Shown here one piece after another: positions 1 to 8,527 of a DNA stretch of 64,000 nt. The position numbers were made by a program, and so were the translations under genes. Below the pieces are notes generated by a model that was not told the origin of the DNA, did not search any database, and saw only the letters and a program-made list of their open reading frames with translations. Source of the DNA: Pandoraea eparura (lineage in GTDB: Bacteria; Pseudomonadota; Gammaproteobacteria; Burkholderiales; Burkholderiaceae); contig NZ_CABPSH010000007.1 in NCBI RefSeq assembly GCF_902459725.1, positions 124,001-188,000 on the forward strand, read 5' to 3'. Each line of letters begins with the position of its first letter. The first letter of the stretch is position 1.

Positions 1-3000
1 CGGCCCTTGAGGGCGGCTGGCAAGGCGCCCACCAGCTCGCGCGCAGCGGTGCTGTCCGTGAACACGGCCTGGTTCCCCGTCGCCAGCACGGCGGCCAGTT
101 GCGTGCGCGCACCGAGCGGCGTGGCCGCCACGCACAGCACCGGGCCGCGCGGCTCCAGGCCGTACGTGTTGCGCTCACCGGTCGGTCCCGGCAGCACCGC
201 GGTGGCGTCGAGGGCTGAGGTGGCCAGATAACGGTCGACGCGATCGATTGCGGCGCTGTCGGCCGAGTTGCCCTGCGCCCGCAGCCAGTCGCGATAGCTC
301 ACCAGCGGCGAGAGCGCGGCTTCGTTGCGGTTCAGTTCCGGCGCCAGTGCGGCCGGGCGCGTTGCCAACAGACGCGGCAGATACATCGGCCCACCCGCTT
401 TCGGACCCGTCCCAGACAACCCTTCGCCGCCGAACGGTTGCACGCCCACCACGGCGCCAATCACGTTGCGGTTCACGTAGACGTTGCCGACATGGGCGCG
501 CTCGGTCACATAGGCGATGGTTTCGTCGATCCGCGTGTGCACGCCGAACGTCAGGCCGTAGCCGGTGCCGTTGATCTGGTCGAGCAGCTTGTCGAGGTGC
601 GCGCGCTTGAATCGGATCACGTGCAGCACCGGGCCGAAGACTTCGCGTTGCAGCGCCTTCAGATCGGTGAGCTCGATCAGCGTCGGCGGCACGAACGTGC
701 CGTGGCGGGCGGCATCCGGCAGCGGCAGTTGTTCGACCGGGAAGCCCTTGGCGCGCATCTGTTCGATGTGGCGGTTGATGCCGTTCTGCGCGTCAGCGTC
801 GATCACCGGGCCGACGTCGATCGACAGACGATCCGGGTTGCCGATGGCCAGTTCCTGCATCGCGCCCTTGAGCATGTGCAGCGTCTTGTCGGCGATGTCG
901 TCCTGCAGGCACAGCACGCGCAGCGCCGAGCAGCGCTGACCGGCCGAATCGAAGGCCGACGCCAGCACGTCGTATACCACTTGTTCGGGCAGTGCCGACG
1001 AGTCGACGATCATGGCGTTCTGACCGCCGGTCTCGGCGATCAGCGGAATCGGACGGCCGTTGGCGTCGAGACGCTCAGCCAGCGTACGGGCGATGATGCG
1101 GGCCACTTCGGTCGAGCCGGTGAACATGACGGCCTTGGTGCGGGCGTCGGCGACGAGCGCGGCGCCCACCGTTTCCCCCGTGCCCGGCAGCAGTTGCAAT
1201 GCCCCGGCCGGCACGCCGGCCGCCTGCATCAGGCGAACGGCTTCGGCGGCGATGAGTGGCGTCTGCTCCGCCGGCTTGGCGATGACCGGGTTGCCGGCGG
1301 CCAGTGCGGCGGCGACCTGGCCGACGAAGATCGCAAGCGGGAAGTTCCACGGGCTGATACACAGCACCGGGCCCAGCGGGCGGTGCGTGTCGTTGGAGAA
1401 GCCCTGACGGATCTGCGCGGCGTAGTAGCGCAGGAAGTCGACGGCTTCACGCACTTCGGCCACGGCGTTGGGCAGCGACTTGCCGGCTTCGCGCACGCAC
1501 AGGCCCATGAGCGTGGGCATATGGGCTTCGAGCAGGTCGGCCGAGCGCATCAGGCAGTCGGCGCGTTCCTCGACGGGCGTGGCTTGCCAGATCGGGGCGG
1601 CGGCTACGGCGTTGGCGAGCGCGGCGTCCACGTCGGCCGAGGTGGCCTCGATGACCTGACCGACCGTATCGCGCAGATCGGCCGGGTTGCGCACGGCACG
1701 CGGCGTGCCCGTGGTGCGCTCGCCGTCGGCCAGCATCGGGGCGGCGCGCCACGGCGTGCCCGCGCTGGCGAGCAGCGCCGACGACAGCGACGCGAGACGG
1801 TGCTCGTTCGACAGGTCGAAGCCCGACGAGTTGGCGCGCGCCACGCCGTACAGGTCGCGCGGCAGCGGAATCTTGGCGTGCGGGGCGCCGAGCGGTTGCA
1901 CCTTCTCGGATTCCGAGATCGGATCGGCGATCAGTTCGTCGACGCTGACGGTCTCATCCGCAATCCGATTCACGAACGAGGTGTTCGCACCGTTCTCGAG
2001 CAGACGGCGCACGAGGTAGGCGAGCAGCGTTTCGTGCGTGCCGACCGGCGCATACACGCGGCAGGGACGCGCGAGCTTGCCCGAGGCGATCGGGCCGACG
2101 ACCTCTTCGTACAGCGGCTCGCCCATGCCGTGCAGGCACTGAAATTCGTACTGGCCGGGGTAGTAATTGTTACCCGCGAGGTGATAGATCGCCGAGAGCG
2201 TGTAGGCGTTGTGCGTGGCGAACTGCGGATAGATGGCGTCCGGCACGGCGAGCAGCTTCTTCGCGCAGGCCAGGTAAGACACGTCGGTGTAGATCTTGCG
2301 GGTGTAGACCGGATAACCTTCGAGGCCATCGACCTGCGCGCGCTTGATTTCCGTATCCCAGTATGCGCCCTTGACCAGACGCACCATGATGCGGTGGCGG
2401 CTGCGACGCGCCAGATCGATGATGAAGTCGATCACGAACGGGCAACGCTTCTGATAAGCCTGCACCACGAAGCCGATGCCGTTCCAGCCGGCCAGCTCGG
2501 GGTCGAAGCACAGGGCTTCGAGCAGGTCGAGCGAAATTTCGAGGCGATCGGCTTCTTCGGCGTCGATATTCAGGCCGATGTCATACGAGCGCGCCAGCTT
2601 GGCGAGTGCCTGCACGCGCGGCAGCAATTCCGTGACCGTGCGCTCGTGCTGGCTGCGCGAGTAGCGCGGATGCAGGGCCGAGAGCTTGATCGAGATGCCC
2701 GGGCCTTCATAGATGCCGCGGCCGGCCGACGCCTTGCCGATGGCATGGATGGCTTGCTCGTAGCTCGCGTAGTAGCGCTGCGCGTCTTCCTCGGTCGTCG
2801 CCGCTTCGCCGAGCATGTCGTACGAATAGCGAAAGCCCTGGGCTTCGTACTTGCGGCTGTTGGCGAGCGCTTCGGAGATGGTTTCGCCCGTCACGAACTG
2901 CTCGCCCATCAGGCGCATGGCCATGTCCACGCCCTTGCGGATGAGCGGCTCGCCGCCGCGGCCGATCAGGCGCGTGAGGGCCTTGGTGAGACCGGCTTCG

Positions 3001-3656
3001 CTGGTGGTGGTGACGAGCTTGCCCGTGATCATCAGGCCCCAGGTGGCGGCGTTGACGAACATCGATGGCGAATTGCCCATGTGGGCGTGCCAGTCACCCT
3101 TGCTGATCTTGTCGCGGATGAGCGCGTCGCGCGTGGCCTTGTCGGGAATGCGCAGCAGGGCTTCGGCCAGGCACATCAGCGCCACGCCTTCCTGGCTGGA
3201 CAACGAAAATTCGTGGATCAGCCCTTCCACACCGCCGCCGGTGCTCTTGCCGCGCAGGGCGACGACGAGCTTGCGGGCGAGCTCGGAGGCCGACGTAGCG
3301 GTGGCCGGCGCCAGTTTGGCCTGACCAACGAGTACGGGCACACATTCCGGTTCGGGACGGCGGTAGGCTGCCGTGATCGCTGCACGCAGCACCGACTGCG
3401 GTTGCACGTTCTGGGCGAATTCGAGGAATGGGTGCGGCACGGTGTCGTCGCCCGCGTGGCCGTCGATCACCTCGGTGCCCGACTGCGTTGCACCGCTCAG
3501 CTCAGGTGGCAGCGCGCCGCTCTCGATTCGCTCGAGATAGGCGAAGATGGCCTGTTTGATCAGCCAGTGCGGGGTGCGCTCGATTTGCTGGGCGGCACTT
3601 TTGAGCCGGGTGCGCAGTACGTCGTCGACCTTGACGCCGAGGGTGGTGTTAGCCAT
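1..3656 (-). CDS. putA: Trifunctional proline utilization protein PutA (3' end outside window)
   Basis: Oxidises proline to glutamate by a FAD proline dehydrogenase step and an NAD-dependent P5C/glutamate semialdehyde dehydrogenase step. It also acts as its own transcriptional repressor. The ATG at 3656 gives an N-terminus typical of the ribbon-helix-helix PutA class (MANTTLGVKVDDVLRTRLK), so this is the DNA-binding form. About 1218 codons are visible. The aldehyde dehydrogenase catalytic cysteine lies in GQRCSA (near position 935), and the extreme C-terminal domain begins before the window edge. Family members have about 1300 residues, so roughly 100 are missing off the left edge and not by mutation. 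Its upstream region carries two GTTGCA elements, the core known for E. coli PutA binding. It lies downstream of sorAB on the same strand but is separated from it by a large palindrome. Confidence 0.95.
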   Translation of the reverse strand, partial: MANTTLGVKVDDVLRTRLKSAAQQIERTPHWLIKQAIFAYLERIESGALPPELSGATQSGTEVIDGHAGDDTVPHPFLEFAQNVQPQSVLRAAITAAYRRPEPECVPVLVGQAKLAPATATSASELARKLVVALRGKSTGGGVEGLIHEFSLSSQEGVALMCLAEALLRIPDKATRDALIRDKISKGDWHAHMGNSPSMFVNAATWGLMITGKLVTTTSEAGLTKALTRLIGRGGEPLIRKGVDMAMRLMGEQFVTGETISEALANSRKYEAQGFRYSYDMLGEAATTEEDAQRYYASYEQAIHAIGKASAGRGIYEGPGISIKLSALHPRYSRSQHERTVTELLPRVQALAKLARSYDIGLNIDAEEADRLEISLDLLEALCFDPELAGWNGIGFVVQAYQKRCPFVIDFIIDLARRSRHRIMVRLVKGAYWDTEIKRAQVDGLEGYPVYTRKIYTDVSYLACAKKLLAVPDAIYPQFATHNAYTLSAIYHLAGNNYYPGQYEFQCLHGMGEPLYEEVVGPIASGKLARPCRVYAPVGTHETLLAYLVRRLLENGANTSFVNRIADETVSVDELIADPISESEKVQPLGAPHAKIPLPRDLYGVARANSSGFDLSNEHRLASLSSALLASAGTPWRAAPMLADGERTTGTPRAVRNPADLRDTVGQVIEATSADVDAALANAVAAAPIWQATPVEERADCLMRSADLLEAHMPTLMGLCVREAGKSLPNAVAEVREAVDFLRYYAAQIRQGFSNDTHRPLGPVLCISPWNFPLAIFVGQVAAALAAGNPVIAKPAEQTPLIAAEAVRLMQAAGVPAGALQLLPGTGETVGAALVADARTKAVMFTGSTEVARIIARTLAERLDANGRPIPLIAETGGQNAMIVDSSALPEQVVYDVLASAFDSAGQRCSALRVLCLQDDIADKTLHMLKGAMQELAIGNPDRLSIDVGPVIDADAQNGINRHIEQMRAKGFPVEQLPLPDAARHGTFVPPTLIELTDLKALQREVFGPVLHVIRFKRAHLDKLLDQINGTGYGLTFGVHTRIDETIAYVTERAHVGNVYVNRNVIGAVVGVQPFGGEGLSGTGPKAGGPMYLPRLLATRPAALAPELNRNEAALSPLVSYRDWLRAQGNSADSAAIDRVDRYLATSALDATAVLPGPTGERNTYGLEPRGPVLCVAATPLGARTQLAAVLATGNQAVFTDSTAARELVGALPAALKG

Positions 3657-3732
3657 GGAAGGGTTACCTGATGACGCGAAAACGTGACACCCATAGCGGG
3701 TGAATTGCGGCATCGTAACCGGGTTTCAGAAG

Positions 3733-3766
3733 AGGTGCAACCGGAGTCAATATTAGGGTTGCACCT
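3733..3766. promoter_or_regulatory. Candidate PutA operator (GTTGCA inverted repeat)
   Basis: A perfect 10-bp inverted repeat, AGGTGCAACC (3733-3742) and GGTTGCACCT (3757-3766), is separated by 14 nt. It sits 77-110 nt upstream of the putA start codon. Each arm contains GTTGCA in one orientation, which is the core sequence described for E. coli PutA binding. Because the protein encoded here has the ribbon-helix-helix domain, autorepression through this site is a reasonable inference. Confidence 0.6.
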
Positions 3767-3794
3767 AGGTGCGGGGGAAAACGCGAAACGCTGC

Positions 3795-3826
3795 CTAGCG
3801 CCCCGGCCCGCGGGCCGGGGCGCTAG
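3795..3826. terminator. 32-bp perfect GC-rich palindrome after sorB
   Basis: The sequence CTAGCGCCCCGGCCCG (3795-3810) is followed directly by its exact reverse complement (3811-3826). It begins 2 nt past the sorB stop codon in the minus direction, so the transcript would form a 14-16 bp hairpin. No T-run follows on the minus strand, so this may act as a Rho-assisted terminator or an mRNA 3'-end protector. It separates sorAB from putA. Confidence 0.55.
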
Positions 3827-3828
3827 GG

Positions 3829-4167
3829 CTATTTCTGGTCGGTGCCGTAGGTTTTTCCCAAATACTCTGAAATCAGCTTGACCTGGTCTTCCGGGATGGG
3901 GGCGCCGTACACCTTCACCATCTTCGTGACTTCCGCGCTCCAGAAGGCCGCTGACATGGGTGGCTGAGTGTTGACGTAATCGAGCGAGTGGCACATGACG
4001 CACCAGGAGTTGGCCGATTGATAACCGGCCAGCGTCGAGGCCTTCAACTGCGACGTCTCCTGCGGCAGCTTGATCTCCAGCGCATGCGCAGGGGCGGCGA
4101 GAGCGCCGAGCAGACCCAATAGGCCGGACAGCAAGGCCGCACGGCGCGCAATCTTCGAAACGTTCAT
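3829..4167 (-). CDS. sorB: Sulfite dehydrogenase cytochrome c subunit (SorB)
   Basis: A 112-residue secreted monohaem c-type cytochrome. It has a Sec signal peptide (MNVSKIARRA, hydrophobic core, AHA cleavage) and one haem site CVMCH (residues 56-60). It lies 14 nt downstream of the molybdenum subunit gene and has a purine-rich ribosome site (GGGGGA) before ATG 4167. In this family SorB takes electrons from SorA and passes them to soluble cytochrome c in the periplasm. An in-frame extension upstream overlaps sorA and was not used because the signal peptide starts at 4167. Confidence 0.85.
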   Translation of the reverse strand: MNVSKIARRAALLSGLLGLLGALAAPAHALEIKLPQETSQLKASTLAGYQSANSWCVMCHSLDYVNTQPPMSAAFWSAEVTKMVKVYGAPIPEDQVKLISEYLGKTYGTDQK

Positions 4168-4181
4168 GATCGTCCCCCGTC

Positions 4182-5495
4182 TCAAGCCGCGACCACACGC
4201 ACGGTTTCCACCCCGTTGCGCAGATAGCCGGCCGGATTCCACAGCGATTGCAGCGGTTGCGACACCCCTGCACGATTCGTCGCGCGCACCTGGAGCGCGT
4301 ACTCGCCGGGCTGCGGCGGCGTGAACGACGCCGTCCATTCGCGGAACGAATACTTCGACAGTTCGTGGCCGAGTTGGGCCGCCTGCCAGGTCTGGCCGCC
4401 GTCGGCCGAGAACTGCACGTCGCGAATGCCTTCGCCGCCGTCGAACGCGATACCGCGCACGCGCAGCGCCTTGCCTGCCGCCACGTGCTGGCCGTCGGCG
4501 AGACTCGTGACGAACGAGCGCACGGTAAAGCGCTCGATCGGCTTCGTCTTTTCAGGGGCCTTGCCCGGCGTGACGCAATTGCAGTCGTTGTCGGGAATGC
4601 GATACGCCGTGGCCATCCAGAAGCCGTCGAACACCTTGTCGATGACGTTGATGTCCGCCAGATGCTTCACCCAGTATGTGCCGTAGTAGCCCGGCACGAC
4701 CAGACGCACCGGAAAGCCGTTGAGCATCGGCAGATCCTTGCCGTTCATGGCGAACGCGATCATCACTTCGCCATCCATCGCGTGATCGAGGTCGAGCGCC
4801 TTCACAAACTCGGGTGTCGTGGGGATGACCGGCCGGTCGAGGCCTTCGAACGTCACTTGCTTCGCACTGGCCGACACGCCAGCGCGCTCCAGAATCCGCT
4901 TAAGCGGGATGCCGCGCCAGCGTGCGTTGCCCATGGCACCATTGGCGATCTGCCCGCCCGCGACGCGCGGTTCAAAAAAGCCCCGGCTATTGCCAGAGCA
5001 CTGATGCACGGCCACGATTTCCACCGGCGTACCGTAATCCTTCTTGAGCGACGCGAGCGAGATGTCGAGCGGTTTGGCGACACTGCCGCGCACGTGAATC
5101 CGATGCTTCGCCGGGTCGATGTTGGTCGGAATGCCCGCCAGGTGATAACGCACGAAGAACGCATCGTTCGGCGTGATGAGCCCGTCGTTGAAGACCGAGA
5201 ACGGCGTTTCCAGCTGGGGGGGGCGCGCCGTCAAGCGAATCAGCGGACGCTTCTGCGGGTAGGCGACGAGTTCGCGTTCCCCATTGGCAAAGGGCAGCGT
5301 CACCATCTGTGGTGCGGTGGTGGCGGCAAGGACGTCAAGCGCGCGCCCTGCAAGGCTGGCGCCAACGCCGAGCGCGCCCGCTTGCCGCAGGAAGCGGCGC
5401 CGCGAGGCCTCGGCCAGGGGAGATTCGGTGGGCGGGAGGGGCGGTGTGGCGATGTGTGGCGCCGTAGGGGCGGCGCTCCGGTCGTGCGATTTCAT
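4182..5495 (-). CDS. sorA: Sulfite:cytochrome c oxidoreductase molybdopterin subunit (SorA)
   Basis: A 437-residue periplasmic sulfite oxidase of the SUOX fold. A twin-arginine signal (SRRRFLRQAG, residues 31-40) fits Tat export of a cofactor-loaded enzyme. The molybdenum ligand cysteine is C166 in HQCSGNSRG. The C-terminal third, from FTVRSFVTS on, is the Ig-like dimerisation domain (Mo-co dimer family). Its role is oxidation of sulfite to sulfate. AGGAGA precedes ATG 5495. It forms a two-gene operon with sorB. This is a different branch from the SoxC protein encoded at 29 kb, so the window holds two SUOX-family enzymes. Confidence 0.9.
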   Translation of the reverse strand: MKSHDRSAAPTAPHIATPPLPPTESPLAEASRRRFLRQAGALGVGASLAGRALDVLAATTAPQMVTLPFANGERELVAYPQKRPLIRLTARPPQLETPFSVFNDGLITPNDAFFVRYHLAGIPTNIDPAKHRIHVRGSVAKPLDISLASLKKDYGTPVEIVAVHQCSGNSRGFFEPRVAGGQIANGAMGNARWRGIPLKRILERAGVSASAKQVTFEGLDRPVIPTTPEFVKALDLDHAMDGEVMIAFAMNGKDLPMLNGFPVRLVVPGYYGTYWVKHLADINVIDKVFDGFWMATAYRIPDNDCNCVTPGKAPEKTKPIERFTVRSFVTSLADGQHVAAGKALRVRGIAFDGGEGIRDVQFSADGGQTWQAAQLGHELSKYSFREWTASFTPPQPGEYALQVRATNRAGVSQPLQSLWNPAGYLRNGVETVRVVAA

Positions 5496-5572
5496 CGGGA
5501 TGTCTCCTGTAGGACTTCTTATCGTGCAGATGACGTGAACCGTTCGACGTGCGGTGCTCGACAGCCATCTCC

Positions 5573-5601
5573 ATCGTCGGAGATTCAGGCGATGTTGTCA
5601 A
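5573..5601 (-). promoter_or_regulatory. Possible sigma70-like promoter for sorAB
   Basis: On the minus strand there is a perfect TTGACA (5601-5596), then a 17-nt spacer and GACGAT (5578-5573), a weak -10 (3 of 6). It lies in the 130-bp gap between the priA stop and the sorA start. The surrounding tract is more AT-rich than the flanking genes. Confidence 0.35.
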
Positions 5602-5625
5602 ATTTCCGGAACGCTATATACCGAT

Positions 5626-8133
5626 TTATATTTCGAGGGGGTCGACTTCGAGATGCCAGCGCACGGGGGCCTTGAGCGCGCGCAGCTCGCTCATCCAGTG
5701 CGTGAGGAAGCGTTGCAGCGCGCCGCGATGCGGACTCTCGACCACGAGCTGGGCGCGTTCGGTGCCTGCGATGCGGACCATCGTCATCGGCACCGGATCC
5801 CACAGGGAAATGCGCGCATCGTGCAGCGCGGGTGCAGCGGCGATCTCGCGGGCCCGCTTCAGGAACGTCATGGCGTCGTCCAGGCGCCGCGCTTCGGCGC
5901 GCAGCAGCGCCTGATGTGTGAACGGCGGCAGCAGGGCGACACGCCGCTCCTCCAGTTGCTGTGCCGCGAAGCCCGCATAGTCATGACGCATGAGCGACGC
6001 GAACAACGGGTGCGATGCGTAGCGTGTCTGGATCAGCACGTCGCCGGGGCCGTCGGCACGGGCCGCCCGGCCCGCGCGGCCGGCTACCTGCATCAGTTGT
6101 GCAAAGAGACGCTCGGCGGCCCGGAAGTCGTGCGAGAACAGGGCACTGTCGGCGTTGACCACGCCCACGAGCGTAACGTTGCGGAAGTCGTGGCCCTTGG
6201 CGACCATCTGCGTGCCGATCAGGATGTCGACTTCGCCCGCATGCACTTGCGCAAACAACGCCTGCGCGCTGCCCTTGCGGCGGGTGCTGTCGGCGTCGAT
6301 GCGAGCCAGGCGCGCCTCGGGGAACTGTTCGGCCAATGCCTCTTCGATGCGCTGCGTGCCGCGCCCCAGCGGCGCGAGATCGAGATTGCCGCAGTCGGGG
6401 CACGCATGCGGAATGTGCGACTCGGCGCCGCAGTGATGGCAGCGCAGCCGCCGCTCGGGCTTGTGCAGCACCATGTGGGCGCTGCACCGGCGGCAGTCGC
6501 TGATCCAGCCGCAGGCATCGCAGTTGAGCACCGGGGCGTAACCGCGGCGGTTCAGGAACAGCAGGCTTTGCTCGCCCGCTTCGAGCCGGGCGCGAATGGC
6601 GGCGAGCAGCGATTGCGACAAGCCCTCGTGCACCGTGCGCTGACGCTTGCGCTCGATATCCATGTCGATGAGCGAGACGCGCGGCAGCACCGCGTCGGGC
6701 GTGGCGCGCTCGGGCATCGCGAGACGCACGTAGCGGCCCTGTTCGGCGCGTCGCCAGCTATCGAGCGACGGCGTGGCCGAGCCGAGGACGACGGGGATGC
6801 GCAACCGGTTTGCGCGCCAGATGGCGAGGTCGCGCGCCGAGTAGCGCAGCCCTTCCTGTTGCTTGTAGGACGGGTCGTGCTCTTCGTCGACAACGATGAG
6901 GCGCAGGTGTGGCAGCGACGCCATCACCGCGAGCCGGGTACCGAGCACGACGCGCGCTTCGCCGCGATGGGCGGCCAGCCAGTGCCGGGCGCGCTCGCCT
7001 TCGGCCAGTCCGCTGTGCAGCGTCACGAGCGTCTCGTCCGGGAATCGCGCGCGGAAGACGCCTTCGAGTTGCGGCGTCAGATTGATTTCCGGCACGAGCA
7101 CAAGAATCTGGGCGTCGCGCTCGCGAAGCGCCTCGGCCACGGCGCGCAAATAGACTTCCGTCTTGCCGCTGCCGGTCACGCCGTAGAGCAGGAACGGGGG
7201 GCAGGGGGGGAGATCACCCGCGTCGCCCGCACTGCCGGCGTCGCGCTTGCCCGCTGGCGCTGTAGCGGCGAGGCATTGGGCGCCCGCGGCTTCGAGTGCG
7301 TTGTGAATGGCCGCGACGGCATCGGCCTGCCCGACAGTCAACGTTCTATCGGCGCGCGGGGCGTCCTGTATGCCGAGGTCGGTACTGACCGAGGCCTCGG
7401 CCAGTGCGGAATTGGTGGGATTGTTGACGTAAACGACGCTCGATTCGCCATCCTCACCGTCAGCCTCGTCGGCATGGCGTACGGCTTCATGGAACGGCAC
7501 GGTGTCGACGACGACCCAACCGGCCGCCGCCCACTGCTTGAGCACGTCGGCGGCCTTCGCGCACAGGGCGCGCGCCTCGTCCGCATCGAGCGTGCCGGCT
7601 TGCGCCAGGCCCTCGGCCAGGCGGCGCTGGGCGCGCAGCCTGGCGGGCACGCTCTCCAGGAGCGCGGCGACGGCGCCGTCGGCCAGCCGGTAACGTTGCA
7701 CGCCGCGCTGGGCGAGGAGTCGCGGCCAGCGCATCGGCGTGCGCAGATGCGCCGGGACGCCCGGCAGGGCCACCTCGCCGATACCGCGCTGGTAGTAGCG
7801 CGAGGCGAATTGCATCAGGTCGCGCCAGTCGTCGCCCAGTGGCGGCAATTCATGCCAGACGGCGGTGACGTCGCGCAGCTTGCCCGGGTCGACTTCGCTG
7901 CGCTGCGTCAATTCCCAGACGACGCCCACGACCTGTCGTCGTCCGAACGGCACTTGCACCAGTTGCCCGGGGCTTGCCGCCTGGTCGAGCCGATAGTCGA
8001 ACAGCGTGAGCAGCGGCGTATCGAGCGCCACACGGGCGATAGCGGGCGCGCCGATGCGCGGTTGGGCGACCGGGGGCAGGGCATCGTCATCCGATGCAAG
8101 AGACGGGTCGGAACGATCGTCGGCGCGCGTCAA
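5626..8133 (-). CDS. priA: Primosomal replication restart helicase PriA
   Basis: An 835-residue 3'-5' DNA helicase that reloads the replisome at collapsed forks. Visible features in order: N-terminal 3' DNA-binding domain (IARVALDTPLLTLFDYRL), Walker A GVTGSGKTE, Walker B VDEEHDPSYKQ, four CxxC-type zinc pairs (CDACGW, CRRC, CHHCG, CPDCG), and helicase motifs V-VI (GTQMVAKGHDF, QVAGRAGR). The start is a TTG at 8133. An in-frame stop lies at 8215-8217 with no ATG or GTG in between, so the start is TTG or an internal GTG at the VALDTP segment. The gene may carry 30-odd poorly conserved N-terminal residues. A DnaA box lies about 75 nt upstream. Confidence 0.95.
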   Translation of the reverse strand: MTRADDRSDPSLASDDDALPPVAQPRIGAPAIARVALDTPLLTLFDYRLDQAASPGQLVQVPFGRRQVVGVVWELTQRSEVDPGKLRDVTAVWHELPPLGDDWRDLMQFASRYYQRGIGEVALPGVPAHLRTPMRWPRLLAQRGVQRYRLADGAVAALLESVPARLRAQRRLAEGLAQAGTLDADEARALCAKAADVLKQWAAAGWVVVDTVPFHEAVRHADEADGEDGESSVVYVNNPTNSALAEASVSTDLGIQDAPRADRTLTVGQADAVAAIHNALEAAGAQCLAATAPAGKRDAGSAGDAGDLPPCPPFLLYGVTGSGKTEVYLRAVAEALRERDAQILVLVPEINLTPQLEGVFRARFPDETLVTLHSGLAEGERARHWLAAHRGEARVVLGTRLAVMASLPHLRLIVVDEEHDPSYKQQEGLRYSARDLAIWRANRLRIPVVLGSATPSLDSWRRAEQGRYVRLAMPERATPDAVLPRVSLIDMDIERKRQRTVHEGLSQSLLAAIRARLEAGEQSLLFLNRRGYAPVLNCDACGWISDCRRCSAHMVLHKPERRLRCHHCGAESHIPHACPDCGNLDLAPLGRGTQRIEEALAEQFPEARLARIDADSTRRKGSAQALFAQVHAGEVDILIGTQMVAKGHDFRNVTLVGVVNADSALFSHDFRAAERLFAQLMQVAGRAGRAARADGPGDVLIQTRYASHPLFASLMRHDYAGFAAQQLEERRVALLPPFTHQALLRAEARRLDDAMTFLKRAREIAAAPALHDARISLWDPVPMTMVRIAGTERAQLVVESPHRGALQRFLTHWMSELRALKAPVRWHLEVDPLEI

Positions 8134-8527
8134 ACTTAAAGTGAATCCTGAGAAGTGTCGGTAAACCCCGGATTTGAGTCGGGTTTCCGGTGGGCCGGCA
8201 GGGCTTGTGGATAACTATGTTGAGAACTGTGGGGATTATCGCTCGTCAGCCTCATCGGGCGGCCCTCACGCGGTGCGGGGGCTCGACTTTGCTCGAATCA
8301 AAAATGCTTTTTGATCAATAGCTTATGAGCGGCGTCGGCGAGGCGTCCCCTTCACCTCTCACTTGCGGCGGCGCAGCGAGAATTTGTGCATAAGTCTTCG
8401 GGACAACTCCGTAAATTGGAGGGGTTACTCGACGGGTTTACGCTTGACATTCGACGCTTGAAACGGCGGTTGGGTTTGCGGGGCAAATGGCCTCGCGATC
8501 CGCACCGCCGCTGGTTCGCGTTGCCGA
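8134..8527. other. Gene-free stretch between priA and hemE
   Basis: This 394-bp gap is the promoter and leader region of priA and the 3' flank of hemE. It contains a DnaA box (8206-8214) and a short AT-rich segment near 8297-8325. I see no coding sequence, no RNA gene and no convincing T-tailed terminator. Confidence 0.6.
8206..8214 (-). promoter_or_regulatory. Perfect DnaA box upstream of priA
   Basis: TGTGGATAA on the plus strand is TTATCCACA on the minus strand, the exact consensus DnaA box. It lies about 75 nt upstream of the priA start. A degenerate related string follows at 8228-8236 (TGTGGGGAT). Confidence 0.55.

Noticed and set aside
438-3671. A 1077-codon open frame on the plus strand
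   Set aside because: It is antisense to putA. Long antisense frames are common in high-GC genes, and its translation has the Arg/Ala/Gly/His-rich, domain-less look of such artefacts.
4248-5675. A 475-codon plus-strand open frame over sorA
   Set aside because: Antisense to sorA and sorB with no recognisable domain; sorAB has clear motifs and ribosome sites.
5554-8139. An 861-codon plus-strand open frame over priA
   Set aside because: Antisense shadow of priA, which has intact helicase and zinc motifs.
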